From Nostoc sp. WHI (GTDB taxonomy: Bacteria; Cyanobacteriota; Cyanobacteriia; Cyanobacteriales; Nostocaceae), in contig NZ_WBKM01000135.1 in NCBI RefSeq assembly GCF_015714725.1, forward strand, positions 30,290-94,289: DNA of 64,000 bases, given 5' to 3'. Positions within the stretch are counted from its first letter, which is position 1. Each line of letters opens with the position of its first letter. Below, piece by piece: positions 1 to 9,771 of the stretch. The notes below the pieces were generated by a model, which saw only the letters and a program-made list of their open reading frames with translations, ran no database searches and was not told where the DNA came from. A program made the translations under genes and the position numbers.

Positions 1-2
1 CC

Positions 3-3000
3 CCTGGACATCTCTACGTCAACGGTACGTTGTGTGAGTTAGAAGCTACTGAGATTGATTTTGAAATTGCACCCTCCCCTACTCAACAAATTATTAAGGT
101 AAAAACTCTAATAGTTGATGGTCGGAAGTTTGCTAAAAATCAATGGGTTGAAATTCTTCCGGCTAATAAGCAATTTCTCCAAATTGAGCAAGAGATTGAC
201 ACCCAAACATTACAACTGTCTTTAAGCGGTAAAGTTGAAAATCCTGGTCAATTACGCCGGATTGTAACTTATAAAACTCAGCCTGATTATCCCAATCCTG
301 AACATTACAAAAATGGGTTGCATTTTGTCTATGTCGATGTTTGGGAACGCCATATTAGCACTGTTGAAGACCCTGAACTTCGTGAAGTAGCGCTGAATAT
401 TCCTGATACAACAACCCGGACTAAAACAGTTTGGCAATTGCAGTTACAACCATTGAATCGCCAACTTATTCAAGATTTGACTGCTGATGAACCTGATGAA
501 AACAAACTGTTAGACAAGCTAAAGCAGCTTAGTATTAAGGAATTGGATCAAGCTTTTAATACTTTTTGGAATAGTGTACAAGTAGACACTAAGCCAGATA
601 TTTGGCAACAAAACTTTTTCCCTGAAAGGTCATTGCAAAAGTTTCATGAGTTAATACAAAATATTACGCGATCGCATCAGGAAGAACTGCAAAGCTATTT
701 CCAGAACATTGCAACAATAGAAAATACTAAAAAAACTTTACAAACGGATTTTGATGAGTTTTTGAAACCATCAACATTAGAGCCAACAGCAAAGACAGAA
801 AAAGTTAATAATTTTAATCAAGAACTGGAAAAAATTACAACGCCAGATCAAAAACAAGTGCAGGAGTTACTGGGAAAAATTACAATACCAGAACAAGATA
901 AATTATTAGAAAATATTACAGAATTAGACAAGAAGAAACAAGAAATCTCAGATGATTTTAATAATTTACTAGAGCAGATTGTTGTACCCAAACAGCAGCC
1001 TTCTCAAGAGAAATTCAATAATCTTTTAGAGAATATCCCAAAAACAGATACAAATAAAAAACAAAACTTGATCGAGAAAATTGGGAATATATTAGAGATA
1101 GCTAAAACTTTAGAGCAGAATAAACAATCTTTGCGAGATACTTTTAATCAGCTTTTAGCTAATCTTATAGCATCAAAGCCAAGCCTTAAAAAAATAGTAG
1201 CCTACGAAAAAGATGAAGTTAATCCTGAAAATTTAAATGACTCAGAGTGGAAGGACTTAATTCAAGAAGTATGGCAAGAATTTCTCCAGAGAAAAAAAGG
1301 GCGGCAGGCATCTATGAACGCCTGTGCAAAACTATGTGCTTCTTCTAACAGCGCAACTTCAAATGGTAGGGGTTATCAACGATTAGAAAATCAACTTTAC
1401 CGAGTTGAAATTCACGATTTAGGTCAGGTTGAAAAGGCAAAATTTAAATGGTCTCGTGATAATGGGAGCATTGTCAGTGCCATTGAAAATTCCAAAAATA
1501 TTAAAGACGGCTTTATTACCATTCGCAAATCTGCTCAGGATGCCTGGGCTAATTCCAAAACTGGACAGTGGATTGAGATTCTGGATGAAGAAAGGGAGTT
1601 AAAAGGCTTACCGGGCGCTTTAGCTCCTTTAAAGAGAGTTTTGGATACCAAAATCGAGTTTGATTTTTCTAGAAAAGAAGGTGAGATTCCTGAACAGCCA
1701 ACAAAAGTGCGATGTTGGGATCATACGACCAAAGAGGCTTCTATTTTGACTCGTACAGAATGGGTTGAGCTAGAAGCTGGAATTAAAGTCAAATTTGACG
1801 ACAAATCTGAATACACGACTGGTAATTATTGGCTCATTCCAGCTCGGACTGCAACCAACGATATCGAATGGCCCGATGATCAAGCAGAACCTAGAGACAA
1901 ACGTCAACCGCTATCTCAACCCACTCTAGGAATAAATCATGACTATTGTCTTCTTGCTACAGTTCAGATTGACGACGGCAAGTTTATTCCAATGGGCGAT
2001 AAAAATGATCCGCAATCTTTAAAGGATGAGCGTTTTATTTTTCCACCTTTAGTACGTGCCTTTGACAGAGCAGGAGGTAAGATAGAAGGTGATTTGACTG
2101 TATTAGGAAAAGTTGGTATTGGGGTTGAAACAGCGATCGCACGATTACAAACTCAAGCCACTGGATTTGTTAAGGCTGAAGGAAAAAGCATTACCAAAAT
2201 CGAAGATACAACTGTAACCGTAAATGATGCAACTGGACTACATCAGGGTGACTGGTTAAGAGTTGACAATCAACAAGTAATTATCACTGAAGTTCAAAAC
2301 ACAACCTTAACTATTGAGCCAAAGTTACCTAATTTTCCATCCAACACAGGAGAAACAAAGGAATTTGAGTATCAACAGCCAATTGCCCGATTTACAGATG
2401 ATCAAGGCAAAGATAAATTGATTATCCTTGCCAATGGTAATACCGGAATTGGCACATCTACTCCTCAAAATGAACTCGAAGTAAAAGGCGTAATTAAAAC
2501 AGAAGAACTTATTACTAATAAATTAAATATTCCTGGTGAACTGGCAGCAGGAATATTTCGAGGTGCAACATTTCAAATTGCTAAAAACCCAACTTCTACA
2601 ACCCCAGAAAATTATGCTTCATTGGAGATTCAAGACAATCCTAAACGAGTTGAGTTTGTAGCAAATCAAGCAAATGTTTTTACATTCACTAATAATCAGG
2701 TTGGGATTGGGGCAAGCAACCTAACTTGTAAATTTGGGGTATTGGGTAACGTCGCTATTGGCGATAATAACTATCTACAATCAAACACTATTCCCGCAGA
2801 AGGTTTAATTGTCAAGGGTTCGGTGGGAATTGGCATTCCAACGTCGAAAAATAAACTTGATGTATTGGGTGGAGTCGCAATTGGTAATTTTGCTGGTCAA
2901 CAAGAATCTCCTAGTAATGGCTTGATCGTAAGTGGCAAAGTTGGTATCGGTGTAGGAACATTTATCTCGGTTCCTGATGCACAGCTTTATGTCAAGGGCG

Positions 3001-4007
3001 GTGTTTTGAGAATTAGCCGCGACGTAGGCTTGACTGAACAATATGTGCAAATCGGACGCAAATCGGATGTTGGTGAACAAGCTTGTGATTTTGAGACAAA
3101 CTGTTCTGAGTATAAATTCGATAAGGCGATCGCAGCTCCTGCTTTTATCGGGGATGGATCAGGATTAACTGGAGTTGTCAGAACAACAGCAGATAATACA
3201 TTTACTGGCGACCTAACAGTTACTCAGAATGTCTTACTTGCAACTGAAAACACTCGCAAAGTTGGTATAGGTATAGCTGATTCTCAAAATGTGCAGGCAA
3301 CATTACACGTTGCTGGTTCAATCAAGGTAGACGATAAGATAAAATGCGATCGCTTAATCATAGGCAACGATCCGCCTCAAAATAACCTTCTAAATGATGC
3401 AAAATTTTATTTAGATGGCAACCTTTATGTAGAAGGTCAACTTTATGCAACAGACATCATTTCTACAGATACCATTAATGCAAAAAACCAGACAGTTAAA
3501 CTATTGAGGTCTGTAGAGATACTAGGAAACACTTTTAAACAAATTTCATCAAGAACCTTAAAAGAAGAGATAGGAAATTTATCTAGCCAAGAAGCTGAAC
3601 AACTCCTGCAAACTCTTCAGCCAGTAAAATTTATTTATACAGGAGATAAAGATAAAAATTTACATGCAGGATTTATTGCCGAAGATACACCTGATTTATT
3701 AACCTCAACTGATAAACAAGCAGTCAAACTGCTAGATATTGTTGCAGTTCTGACAAAATCTGTCAAAGACCAACAAGCAAAAGCTGAAGAATTAGCTGAA
3801 GTTATTAAAAATCAACACAACGAGCTTGAGTCTTTACAAGCAAGACTAAAAGAATTAGAAGAAGGCGATTTGGCAACTCGGCAATCATCAGTTTTGTTTG
3901 CCAATTCTCTTGAAGAGCCAGTTAGGCGATCGCTCAATACATCCAGGCGTACCGAATTATCATTTTACCAAAGATTGAAACGATTACTTCGTCGCTTTTG
4001 GCGCTGA
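3..4007 (+). CDS. Fibre-like CIS protein, DUF6519-type N-terminus and C-terminal S74 chaperone domain (5' truncated)
   Basis: The frame is open to the left edge of the window (PGHLYVNGTLCE precedes the first TTG at 30), so the true start lies upstream. The N-terminal part resembles DUF6519 proteins of phage-tail-like clusters. A Gln/Lys/Glu-rich coiled-coil insertion follows at about 640-1300. From about 2080 to 3400 there are recurrent VGIG/GNxGIG motifs typical of trimeric tail-fibre and appendage proteins. The C-terminus looks like an S74 intramolecular chaperone: Ser-Ser-Arg at 3546-3554, Lys at 3561, then a GFIAED segment, a coiled coil and a basic tail. In this family the chaperone drives trimerisation and may cleave itself. 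I infer a fibre or surface-binding part of the injection system, since it lies directly upstream of the sheath and tube genes. Confidence 0.75.
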   Translation, partial: PGHLYVNGTLCELEATEIDFEIAPSPTQQIIKVKTLIVDGRKFAKNQWVEILPANKQFLQIEQEIDTQTLQLSLSGKVENPGQLRRIVTYKTQPDYPNPEHYKNGLHFVYVDVWERHISTVEDPELREVALNIPDTTTRTKTVWQLQLQPLNRQLIQDLTADEPDENKLLDKLKQLSIKELDQAFNTFWNSVQVDTKPDIWQQNFFPERSLQKFHELIQNITRSHQEELQSYFQNIATIENTKKTLQTDFDEFLKPSTLEPTAKTEKVNNFNQELEKITTPDQKQVQELLGKITIPEQDKLLENITELDKKKQEISDDFNNLLEQIVVPKQQPSQEKFNNLLENIPKTDTNKKQNLIEKIGNILEIAKTLEQNKQSLRDTFNQLLANLIASKPSLKKIVAYEKDEVNPENLNDSEWKDLIQEVWQEFLQRKKGRQASMNACAKLCASSNSATSNGRGYQRLENQLYRVEIHDLGQVEKAKFKWSRDNGSIVSAIENSKNIKDGFITIRKSAQDAWANSKTGQWIEILDEERELKGLPGALAPLKRVLDTKIEFDFSRKEGEIPEQPTKVRCWDHTTKEASILTRTEWVELEAGIKVKFDDKSEYTTGNYWLIPARTATNDIEWPDDQAEPRDKRQPLSQPTLGINHDYCLLATVQIDDGKFIPMGDKNDPQSLKDERFIFPPLVRAFDRAGGKIEGDLTVLGKVGIGVETAIARLQTQATGFVKAEGKSITKIEDTTVTVNDATGLHQGDWLRVDNQQVIITEVQNTTLTIEPKLPNFPSNTGETKEFEYQQPIARFTDDQGKDKLIILANGNTGIGTSTPQNELEVKGVIKTEELITNKLNIPGELAAGIFRGATFQIAKNPTSTTPENYASLEIQDNPKRVEFVANQANVFTFTNNQVGIGASNLTCKFGVLGNVAIGDNNYLQSNTIPAEGLIVKGSVGIGIPTSKNKLDVLGGVAIGNFAGQQESPSNGLIVSGKVGIGVGTFISVPDAQLYVKGGVLRISRDVGLTEQYVQIGRKSDVGEQACDFETNCSEYKFDKAIAAPAFIGDGSGLTGVVRTTADNTFTGDLTVTQNVLLATENTRKVGIGIADSQNVQATLHVAGSIKVDDKIKCDRLIIGNDPPQNNLLNDAKFYLDGNLYVEGQLYATDIISTDTINAKNQTVKLLRSVEILGNTFKQISSRTLKEEIGNLSSQEAEQLLQTLQPVKFIYTGDKDKNLHAGFIAEDTPDLLTSTDKQAVKLLDIVAVLTKSVKDQQAKAEELAEVIKNQHNELESLQARLKELEEGDLATRQSSVLFANSLEEPVRRSLNTSRRTELSFYQRLKRLLRRFWR

Positions 4008-4093
4008 ATTTAAAGACATTTAATTTAGATAAAGTGCCTCAATTTTTACTAAGTAATTACAGAAAAACAACTCTTAAAAAAGGAGAAAGATAA

Positions 4094-4534
4094 ATGTCTA
4101 TTATCAATGTCGGTTTAAGCATCCAAGTAGAAGGAGTCCCACAAATTCCTGTTCCTAATGTCAAAATCGAGGTCGAAGCTTATGACAAGATTGAAGTCAG
4201 TGTCAAAGCCGGTTCTGATTTAATTGTTGACGTTCAACCAGGTGAAAAAGCAGTCAGTTTTTTGTTGATTAAATCAAGCATATATACTTCTGCAAATGCA
4301 GCAGATGATAAAAAACTGACCTATCAACCTGATGGTAAATCAGCCATAAATTTGGATAATCCTCAAGTTTCTTTAGGTGTAGAATCAATCGCGGCTCTAC
4401 TAGGTAAAGTTCAAAAAATTACATTTTCCAATAAACTTGCAGGTTCTGAAGGAAAAGAATCTGAAACAGCTGTGATTGAAGTGTTGGTTGGACGTGATGC
4501 AACACCTACTCCAGCACCTTCACCAACGCCTTGA
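4094..4534 (+). CDS. Small conserved-looking CIS-associated protein
   Basis: A 146-residue protein preceded by a good ribosome binding site (AAAGGAGAAAG, 4079-4089). It is mostly predicted beta strand with a short Pro/Thr-rich tail (TPTPAPSPTP). No catalytic motif, signal peptide or membrane segment is visible. It lies 86 bp after the fibre-like gene and 35 bp before the sheath start, so it probably belongs to the same transcription unit. I do not recognise the family. A structural or accessory part of the contractile particle is the simplest reading from position alone. Confidence 0.7.
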   Translation: MSIINVGLSIQVEGVPQIPVPNVKIEVEAYDKIEVSVKAGSDLIVDVQPGEKAVSFLLIKSSIYTSANAADDKKLTYQPDGKSAINLDNPQVSLGVESIAALLGKVQKITFSNKLAGSEGKESETAVIEVLVGRDATPTPAPSPTP

Positions 4535-4569
4535 TCTTATTTTCAGCCATCCCATCAGGAGGAATTTTT

Positions 4570-6108
4570 ATGCCCGTTAATCCCACATACCCTGGTGTTT
4601 ATATTGAAGAAATTCCCAGTGGTGTTCGTACCATCGTAGGAGTAGCAACTTCAATCACAGCCTTCATTGGTCGTGCCCGCAAAGGACGTATCGATGAGCC
4701 GATTCGCATCCAAAGTTTCGGAGAATTTGAGCGGCAGTTTGGAGGCTTATGGGAAAAGAGTACCATGAGCTATGCCGTACAGCAGTATTTTCAGAATGGT
4801 GGACAGGACGCCATTATTCTGAGGGTTGACAATGGAGGAAAATTTTCCTCCATCACTCTCGGCGAATTAACTTTGCAAGCAGCAAGTCCAGGAGAGTGGG
4901 GCAAAAACTTGCGGGCTGCGATCGATCACCAGACAAGCAATCCCAATGATGCCAAACTCTTCAACTTAACTGTTCAACAACTTGAGCAGCGTGGTTCAGA
5001 TAAAGTTGCAGCAACTGAGATACTTCGCAACCTTTCTAGCGAACCAGATTCCCGTCGTTTTTACAAAACGGTAATTGAGCAAGAATCTGTTTTAGTCAAT
5101 GTTATAGGCAATACCACACTTACAGAACGTCCTGCTGAACTTGTAGTTAATGCTAACGAAGAAGGTAACGATGGCAGCGACATTACCGATACTCAAATAT
5201 CGACGGGGCAAGGCTTAGAAACAGATCGAAAAGGGCTTTATGCTCTAGAAAAAACTGATTTATTTAATCTGCTCTGTATTCCGCCCCTGACTCGGATTCT
5301 AGATGTTGGGACTGACACAACTCTTAAGCTGGCTGCTCAGTACTGTAAGAAAAGGCGGGCGATGCTAATTGTAGATCCGCCCTCAAATTGGACAAGTATA
5401 GCCAATGCCCAGACGGGAATTGATACCTTGCGGCGGGAGATTGGAGGAGTTGAGGTGGGGACGAATGCAGCAGTGTTTTTCCCACGTTTGAAAATGGCAG
5501 ATCCACTCAAAGAAAACCGAACAGAAGAGTTTGTTCCTTGTGGTGTAGTTGCTGGCATTTTTGCTCGCACAGATGCCCAACGAGGAGTTTGGAAAGCGCC
5601 TGCTGGAACCGAAGCATCGATTCTTGGTGTTCGGGAATTATCTTATAAGATGACTGATGATGAAAATGGTCGATTGAATCCTCTGGGTTTAAATTGCATT
5701 CGTCAGTTTCCTGTGTACGGCAATGTAGTTTGGGGATCTCGGACGTTAGCAGGAGCAGATCAACTTGCATCTGAGTGGAAGTACGTACCCGTTCGGCGGT
5801 TAGCGCTGTTCTTGGAGGAGAGCCTTTATCGAGGAACACAGTGGGTTGTATTTGAGCCAAATGATGAACCTCTGTGGGCACAGATTCGACTTAATCTTGG
5901 TGCATTTATGAACGATCTCTTCCGCAGAGGTGCATTTCAAGGCAAAACACCCAGAGAAGCTTATTTTGTCAAATGCGATCGCGAAACCACAACCCAAAAT
6001 GACATAAATTTAGGCATTGTCAACATTTGGATCGGATTTGCACCTCTCAAACCAGCCGAGTTTGTCATTCTCAAGTTTCAGCAGATAGCTGGACAAATAG
6101 TTACTTGA
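4570..6108 (+). CDS. Phage tail sheath-like protein of a contractile injection system
   Basis: The 512-residue product begins MPVNPTYPGVYIEEIPSG, the hallmark N-terminus of contractile tail sheath subunits. I start at 4570 because AGGAGGAA lies just upstream; an in-frame ATG at 4531 overlaps the previous gene and adds only 13 atypical residues. The C-terminal part (REAYFVKCD, then the WIGFAPLKPAEFVILKF segment) is the conserved sheath domain. Sheath subunits polymerise around the inner tube, and their contraction drives the tube through the target membrane. The length fits the single-sheath systems (Afp/PVC/tCIS type). The tube gene follows 78 bp downstream. Confidence 0.95.
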   Translation: MPVNPTYPGVYIEEIPSGVRTIVGVATSITAFIGRARKGRIDEPIRIQSFGEFERQFGGLWEKSTMSYAVQQYFQNGGQDAIILRVDNGGKFSSITLGELTLQAASPGEWGKNLRAAIDHQTSNPNDAKLFNLTVQQLEQRGSDKVAATEILRNLSSEPDSRRFYKTVIEQESVLVNVIGNTTLTERPAELVVNANEEGNDGSDITDTQISTGQGLETDRKGLYALEKTDLFNLLCIPPLTRILDVGTDTTLKLAAQYCKKRRAMLIVDPPSNWTSIANAQTGIDTLRREIGGVEVGTNAAVFFPRLKMADPLKENRTEEFVPCGVVAGIFARTDAQRGVWKAPAGTEASILGVRELSYKMTDDENGRLNPLGLNCIRQFPVYGNVVWGSRTLAGADQLASEWKYVPVRRLALFLEESLYRGTQWVVFEPNDEPLWAQIRLNLGAFMNDLFRRGAFQGKTPREAYFVKCDRETTTQNDINLGIVNIWIGFAPLKPAEFVILKFQQIAGQIVT

Positions 6109-6186
6109 GCGGCAATTCTTTTTCCCTCACATGTGTAAAAATTTGTATCTCTCAGTTACCAAAATTGCAATTTAAGGAGTGAAAAT

Positions 6187-6714
6187 ATGGCTCAATTTAG
6201 CGTCAATGCCCAACGATTTGACCCATACAAAAACTTTAAGTTTCGAGTCAAATGGGATGGCAAATATGTGGCAGGTGTCAGCAAAATGGGATCACTGAAG
6301 CGTTCTACCGAAGTGATCAATCACCGTGAAGGAGGCGACCCCAGCAGCCAGCGCCACTCTCCAGGACAAACCAAGTATGAACCGATCATGCTAGAACGGG
6401 GTATCACCCATGACAAGGAATTTGAACAGTGGGCTAACAAAGTTTGGAACTATGGTTCTGGATTGGGAGCTGAAGTTTCGCTCAAAGACTTTCGCAAAGA
6501 CATTATCGTTGAGTTGATGAATGAATCTGGACAGGTGGCGATCGCATACAAAATCTATCGCTGCTGGGTATCGGAATTTACAGCATTACCAGAACTCGAT
6601 GCTAATGCCAATGCTATTGCCATCCAAAGCATTCAACTGCAAAACGAAGGATGGGAAAGAGACTTTGAAGTTACTGAACCAACAGAACCAACCTTTCTAG
6701 AACCACCAGCCTAA
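6187..6714 (+). CDS. Inner tube protein of the contractile injection system (gp19/Hcp-like)
   Basis: A 175-residue protein with a strong ribosome binding site (AAGGAGTG, 6174-6181). The sequence DPYKNFKFRVKWDGKYVAGVSKMGSL and the later GGDPSSQRHSPGQTKYEPI are typical of phage tail tube proteins in eCIS clusters. They include the conserved long loop after the 'xxVxxREGG' motif and the 'xLExG' strand (MLERGITHD). Hexameric rings of such proteins stack to form the tube that carries the effectors. Its place directly after the sheath gene is canonical. Length is normal for the family. Confidence 0.94.
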   Translation: MAQFSVNAQRFDPYKNFKFRVKWDGKYVAGVSKMGSLKRSTEVINHREGGDPSSQRHSPGQTKYEPIMLERGITHDKEFEQWANKVWNYGSGLGAEVSLKDFRKDIIVELMNESGQVAIAYKIYRCWVSEFTALPELDANANAIAIQSIQLQNEGWERDFEVTEPTEPTFLEPPA

Positions 6715-6767
6715 GAGTTTTCCAAGGGACGCGGAGAATATAACCAATGACAACTGACAACTGACTA

Positions 6768-7517
6768 ATGACTAGTAATCAGATGCATCCTCTATCGGCC
6801 GATCAGATTCTCCGCATTTGGGAAATCGGTCAGCGACAACATCCTGTGGATCAAGCCTTGACTTTACTGGCATTTGCCTGTCCAGAGCAATCTGCCACAC
6901 AACTTGCTTCTCTAAGTGTTGGTCAGCGTGATGCTGCATTACTGACTCTCCGGGAGATGACATTTGGGACGATATTCAACTGTTTTGTTCACTGTCCTGA
7001 GTGCGCGGAACAGCTGGAATTCACTTTAAATGTCACAGATGTCCGGTTAGCTGATTCTGGACAGTTGCTTAATCAGGAATATGCATTTGTCGCTGAAGGA
7101 TTTGATATCAAGTTTCGGCTACCCAATAGCTGGGACTTAGCAGCGATCGCTAACTGCCACAATCCCGAAGCGGGGAAAGCTATCCTATTACAGCGTTGTT
7201 TGTTGCAAGTGCATCACAATGGTTGTGTCATTTCCTCTCAAGAATTACCACCCCAAATCACCACTCAAATCGCAACGCAAATGGCCCAAGTCGATCCCCA
7301 AGCCGAAATGCTGTTGGATTTGTGTTGTCCTGCTTGTAATTATGAGTGGCAAATACTTTTCGATATCGTCAGCTTTTTCTGGGCAGAACTCAACAATCAA
7401 GCAAAACGCCTACTGTTAGAAGTTCATCAGCTGGCTCGTCATTACAGTTGGCGTGAAGCAGACATCTTATCCATGAGCGCAATGCGACGTAACCTTTACT
7501 TGGAACTGATTGGCTGA
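6768..7517 (+). CDS. Zinc-ribbon protein of the CIS operon (possible baseplate or assembly factor)
   Basis: A 249-residue protein with two Cys pairs, HCPEC near 6992 and CCPAC near 7327, spaced to form one zinc ribbon. The rest is largely alpha-helical. The general plan (N-terminal helical part, split zinc ribbon, C-terminal helices with MSAMRRNLYLELIG) resembles T4-type baseplate hub/assembly proteins found in CIS clusters, but I cannot assign a family with certainty. The start sits inside a short-repeat tract (AATGACAACTGACAACTGACTAATGAC), so the in-frame Met at 6783 is an alternative start. The stop overlaps the next start (TGATGG), indicating translational coupling. Confidence 0.8.
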   Translation: MTSNQMHPLSADQILRIWEIGQRQHPVDQALTLLAFACPEQSATQLASLSVGQRDAALLTLREMTFGTIFNCFVHCPECAEQLEFTLNVTDVRLADSGQLLNQEYAFVAEGFDIKFRLPNSWDLAAIANCHNPEAGKAILLQRCLLQVHHNGCVISSQELPPQITTQIATQMAQVDPQAEMLLDLCCPACNYEWQILFDIVSFFWAELNNQAKRLLLEVHQLARHYSWREADILSMSAMRRNLYLELIG

Positions 7518-8476
7518 TGGCAGACTTCCTTACCAGATTAGCTCAACGGACTTTGGGGTTAATACCTGTCGTTCAACCCCGGCTGATTTCTCGCTTTGCA
7601 CCTGCCGTTGAAAGCATGATGGCAAATGATTATCCTGTCAATGCACCTTCTGGCACAGAGTCGGATGTGGGAATTTCTACACCAACAAAAGATATAGCTA
7701 TAAACCAAACTTCAACAGAGGCGATGCTCCCCTTGGGAGCCACCCAAAGGGCGATCGCAACATCAATTTATTTTCAAAACCCTCAGATTCCCAATTTGCT
7801 AAATTCCAGTCCGACTGCTTCTTCTGTAACATCGTTCGAGCCAGTGACTCCTCAATTTTCACTTCCAGAGCCAAATTCTGCTTTATTAGTCCCTGAACCT
7901 TCTCAAAAACCACCGCCTGATTCTCAAAATTCAATTGCGGGGCAGACTGAAAAACTGACTAATTTTCGACAACAAATTACAGAGACTCATGCTGAATCTC
8001 TAAATAAAACTATTCTAAATAAAACTATATTTAATCCACAGCCTGTTTCTACATATCCACCTTTTTCATCCTCTAAAATAACTAATTTATCGTCTCCTAT
8101 TTCGGAAGTCAATTCTCAACTTTCTCCTCATACATCATTTAATAATTTCCAGGATAAAGATGATTATCCACCACTTGTAAAAACAGAAATATCACATCTG
8201 AATCAATTAAATCAGACTGATTTTAAACTTCCTCCACCATTAATATATCAAGAAAATAAAACAACATTAAAATCAGCTTCTTTGCCCTTATCAATAGCTA
8301 ATTTATCACCTTCGATACAACCAAGCCCCCAACCCACAATTGAGATTCGGATTGGTCGCATTGAAGTGCGAGGAATCCAAAATTCCACACCGAAACCACC
8401 TCCAAAATCTATTACGAAAAAACCTACCTTATCGCTGAGGGATTATCTCAGCCAGCGTAACGGAGGAGAAATATGA
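7517..8476 (+). CDS. Low-complexity Pro/Ser/Thr-rich CIS operon protein
   Basis: A 319-residue product. The first 30 residues (MADFLTRLAQRTLGLIPVVQP) look folded. Residues of about 35-265 are a Ser/Thr/Pro/Asn-rich linker with little predicted structure. The C-terminus has a short ordered stretch (PTIEIRIGRIEVRG) followed by a basic tail. This plan, short conserved ends joined by a variable linker, occurs in other cyanobacterial CIS operons as I recall them, but I do not know a function. It shares a base with the previous stop and overlaps the next start by 4 nt, so it is co-translated with the operon. Confidence 0.75.
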   Translation: MADFLTRLAQRTLGLIPVVQPRLISRFAPAVESMMANDYPVNAPSGTESDVGISTPTKDIAINQTSTEAMLPLGATQRAIATSIYFQNPQIPNLLNSSPTASSVTSFEPVTPQFSLPEPNSALLVPEPSQKPPPDSQNSIAGQTEKLTNFRQQITETHAESLNKTILNKTIFNPQPVSTYPPFSSSKITNLSSPISEVNSQLSPHTSFNNFQDKDDYPPLVKTEISHLNQLNQTDFKLPPPLIYQENKTTLKSASLPLSIANLSPSIQPSPQPTIEIRIGRIEVRGIQNSTPKPPPKSITKKPTLSLRDYLSQRNGGEI

Positions 8477-9771
8477 GTAATGCATTGGCAATTGCAGCAG
8501 TTACAAAGACTTTACGACAGTTATTGATTCAGGGTATACCCGATTTACCCAACCAAAATGTGACTGCAAAACCTCCAGATCGAGCCTTTCCTGGCGGGAA
8601 TGCTACTACTGATCAAATCAACTTGTTTTTGTATCACACTATTGTAAATGCGGCTTGGCGCAATCGCGATCTTCCCAATCAAATCAAACCGGGAGAAACT
8701 AGTCAGCAGCCGTTAGCACTCAATCTACATTACCTAATTAGTACTAGCGGGGCTGGAGATGATGAAATTCTCAGCCATCAATGGCTAGGGATAGCTATGA
8801 GTGTGTTGCATGATCATGCAGTGCTGAGTCGGGAGGAAATTAGAACGGCAATCATCACAGCCGACATTCGAGGAGAATCTGTCAACAGCGATTTACATGA
8901 ACAAGTAGAACGGGTACGAATTACACCTCTGCCTCTTGGTTTGGAAGATTTATCTAAACTGTGGACAACCTTTACCACTCCCTACCGAGTATCAGCAGCC
9001 TATGAGGTTTCTGTAGTACTGATTGAAAGCACTCGTCCTGTTTTGACTCCTTTACCAGTGTTGGATCGAAATTTATTAATAGAGCCAAATTTATCACCAC
9101 CCTTCCCGACACTGACAAAAATTCAAATACCAAATCCTCAAGGTGCTGCTCGTTGCGGAGACGGTTCACTTAACTCTGGAGAGATCATTACGCTTATTGG
9201 TCATCACTTGGATAAGACAACTAGAGTCCGCTTTCAACATCCCCGCAGACAAGAACCTTTGCAATTAACGCCATTAACAGGCTCATCTGCTACCCAAATT
9301 ATTCTACGTCTACCTGATAACCCCGACCCAGAGACACTTGCAGGTGAACCATTACAAGATCCGAACCAGTGGCTGGTGGGAGTTTACAAAATCTCTGTAG
9401 AAGTGAATCGCGATCGCCCTCAACCAGACGGAACTACAATTACTGAAACTGTGACTACAAATGAGCTACCATTAGCGATCGCACCTCGTCTGATTTTGCC
9501 ATTTAACTACAATTCAGTTACCCGCAGATTGACGCTAACTTGCCGTCCGAGGGTGTTACCTGAGCAACGTGTGATGTTGCTGATTGATAATTACCAACTC
9601 ATTAGTAACCACACCATTCCTACAAATACCCTAGAGTTTACCCTGCCCACAACCCTTGCTCCAGGAGAGTATTTGATTCGCTTACGGGTGGATGGAATTG
9701 ACAGTTTATTGGTGCGAGGTACACCACCTAAATTGGAATTCGATCCAAACCAGAAGGTATCTGTGCCATGA
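8473..9771 (+). CDS. DUF4255 (Pvc16-like) protein of the contractile injection system
   Basis: The 432-residue protein opens with MSNALAIAAVTKTLRQLLIQGI and contains INLFLYHTIVNAAWRNRDLP and LNLHYLISTSG, the signature of DUF4255/Pvc16 N-terminal domains. The second half (from about 9110) looks like one or more Ig-like beta domains: GEIITLIGHHLD, then a strand-rich region ending LAPGEYLIRLRVDG. In Afp/PVC particles Pvc16-type proteins are thought to act at the tail terminus, as caps or terminators. A 4-nt ATGA overlap links it to both neighbours. Together with the ATPase that follows, it marks the cluster as a true extracellular or thylakoid-type CIS rather than a prophage tail. Confidence 0.9.
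   Translation: MSNALAIAAVTKTLRQLLIQGIPDLPNQNVTAKPPDRAFPGGNATTDQINLFLYHTIVNAAWRNRDLPNQIKPGETSQQPLALNLHYLISTSGAGDDEILSHQWLGIAMSVLHDHAVLSREEIRTAIITADIRGESVNSDLHEQVERVRITPLPLGLEDLSKLWTTFTTPYRVSAAYEVSVVLIESTRPVLTPLPVLDRNLLIEPNLSPPFPTLTKIQIPNPQGAARCGDGSLNSGEIITLIGHHLDKTTRVRFQHPRRQEPLQLTPLTGSSATQIILRLPDNPDPETLAGEPLQDPNQWLVGVYKISVEVNRDRPQPDGTTITETVTTNELPLAIAPRLILPFNYNSVTRRLTLTCRPRVLPEQRVMLLIDNYQLISNHTIPTNTLEFTLPTTLAPGEYLIRLRVDGIDSLLVRGTPPKLEFDPNQKVSVP

Noticed and set aside
5324..5997. Several minus-strand frames within the sheath gene
   Set aside because: Shadows of a well-supported gene on the other strand.
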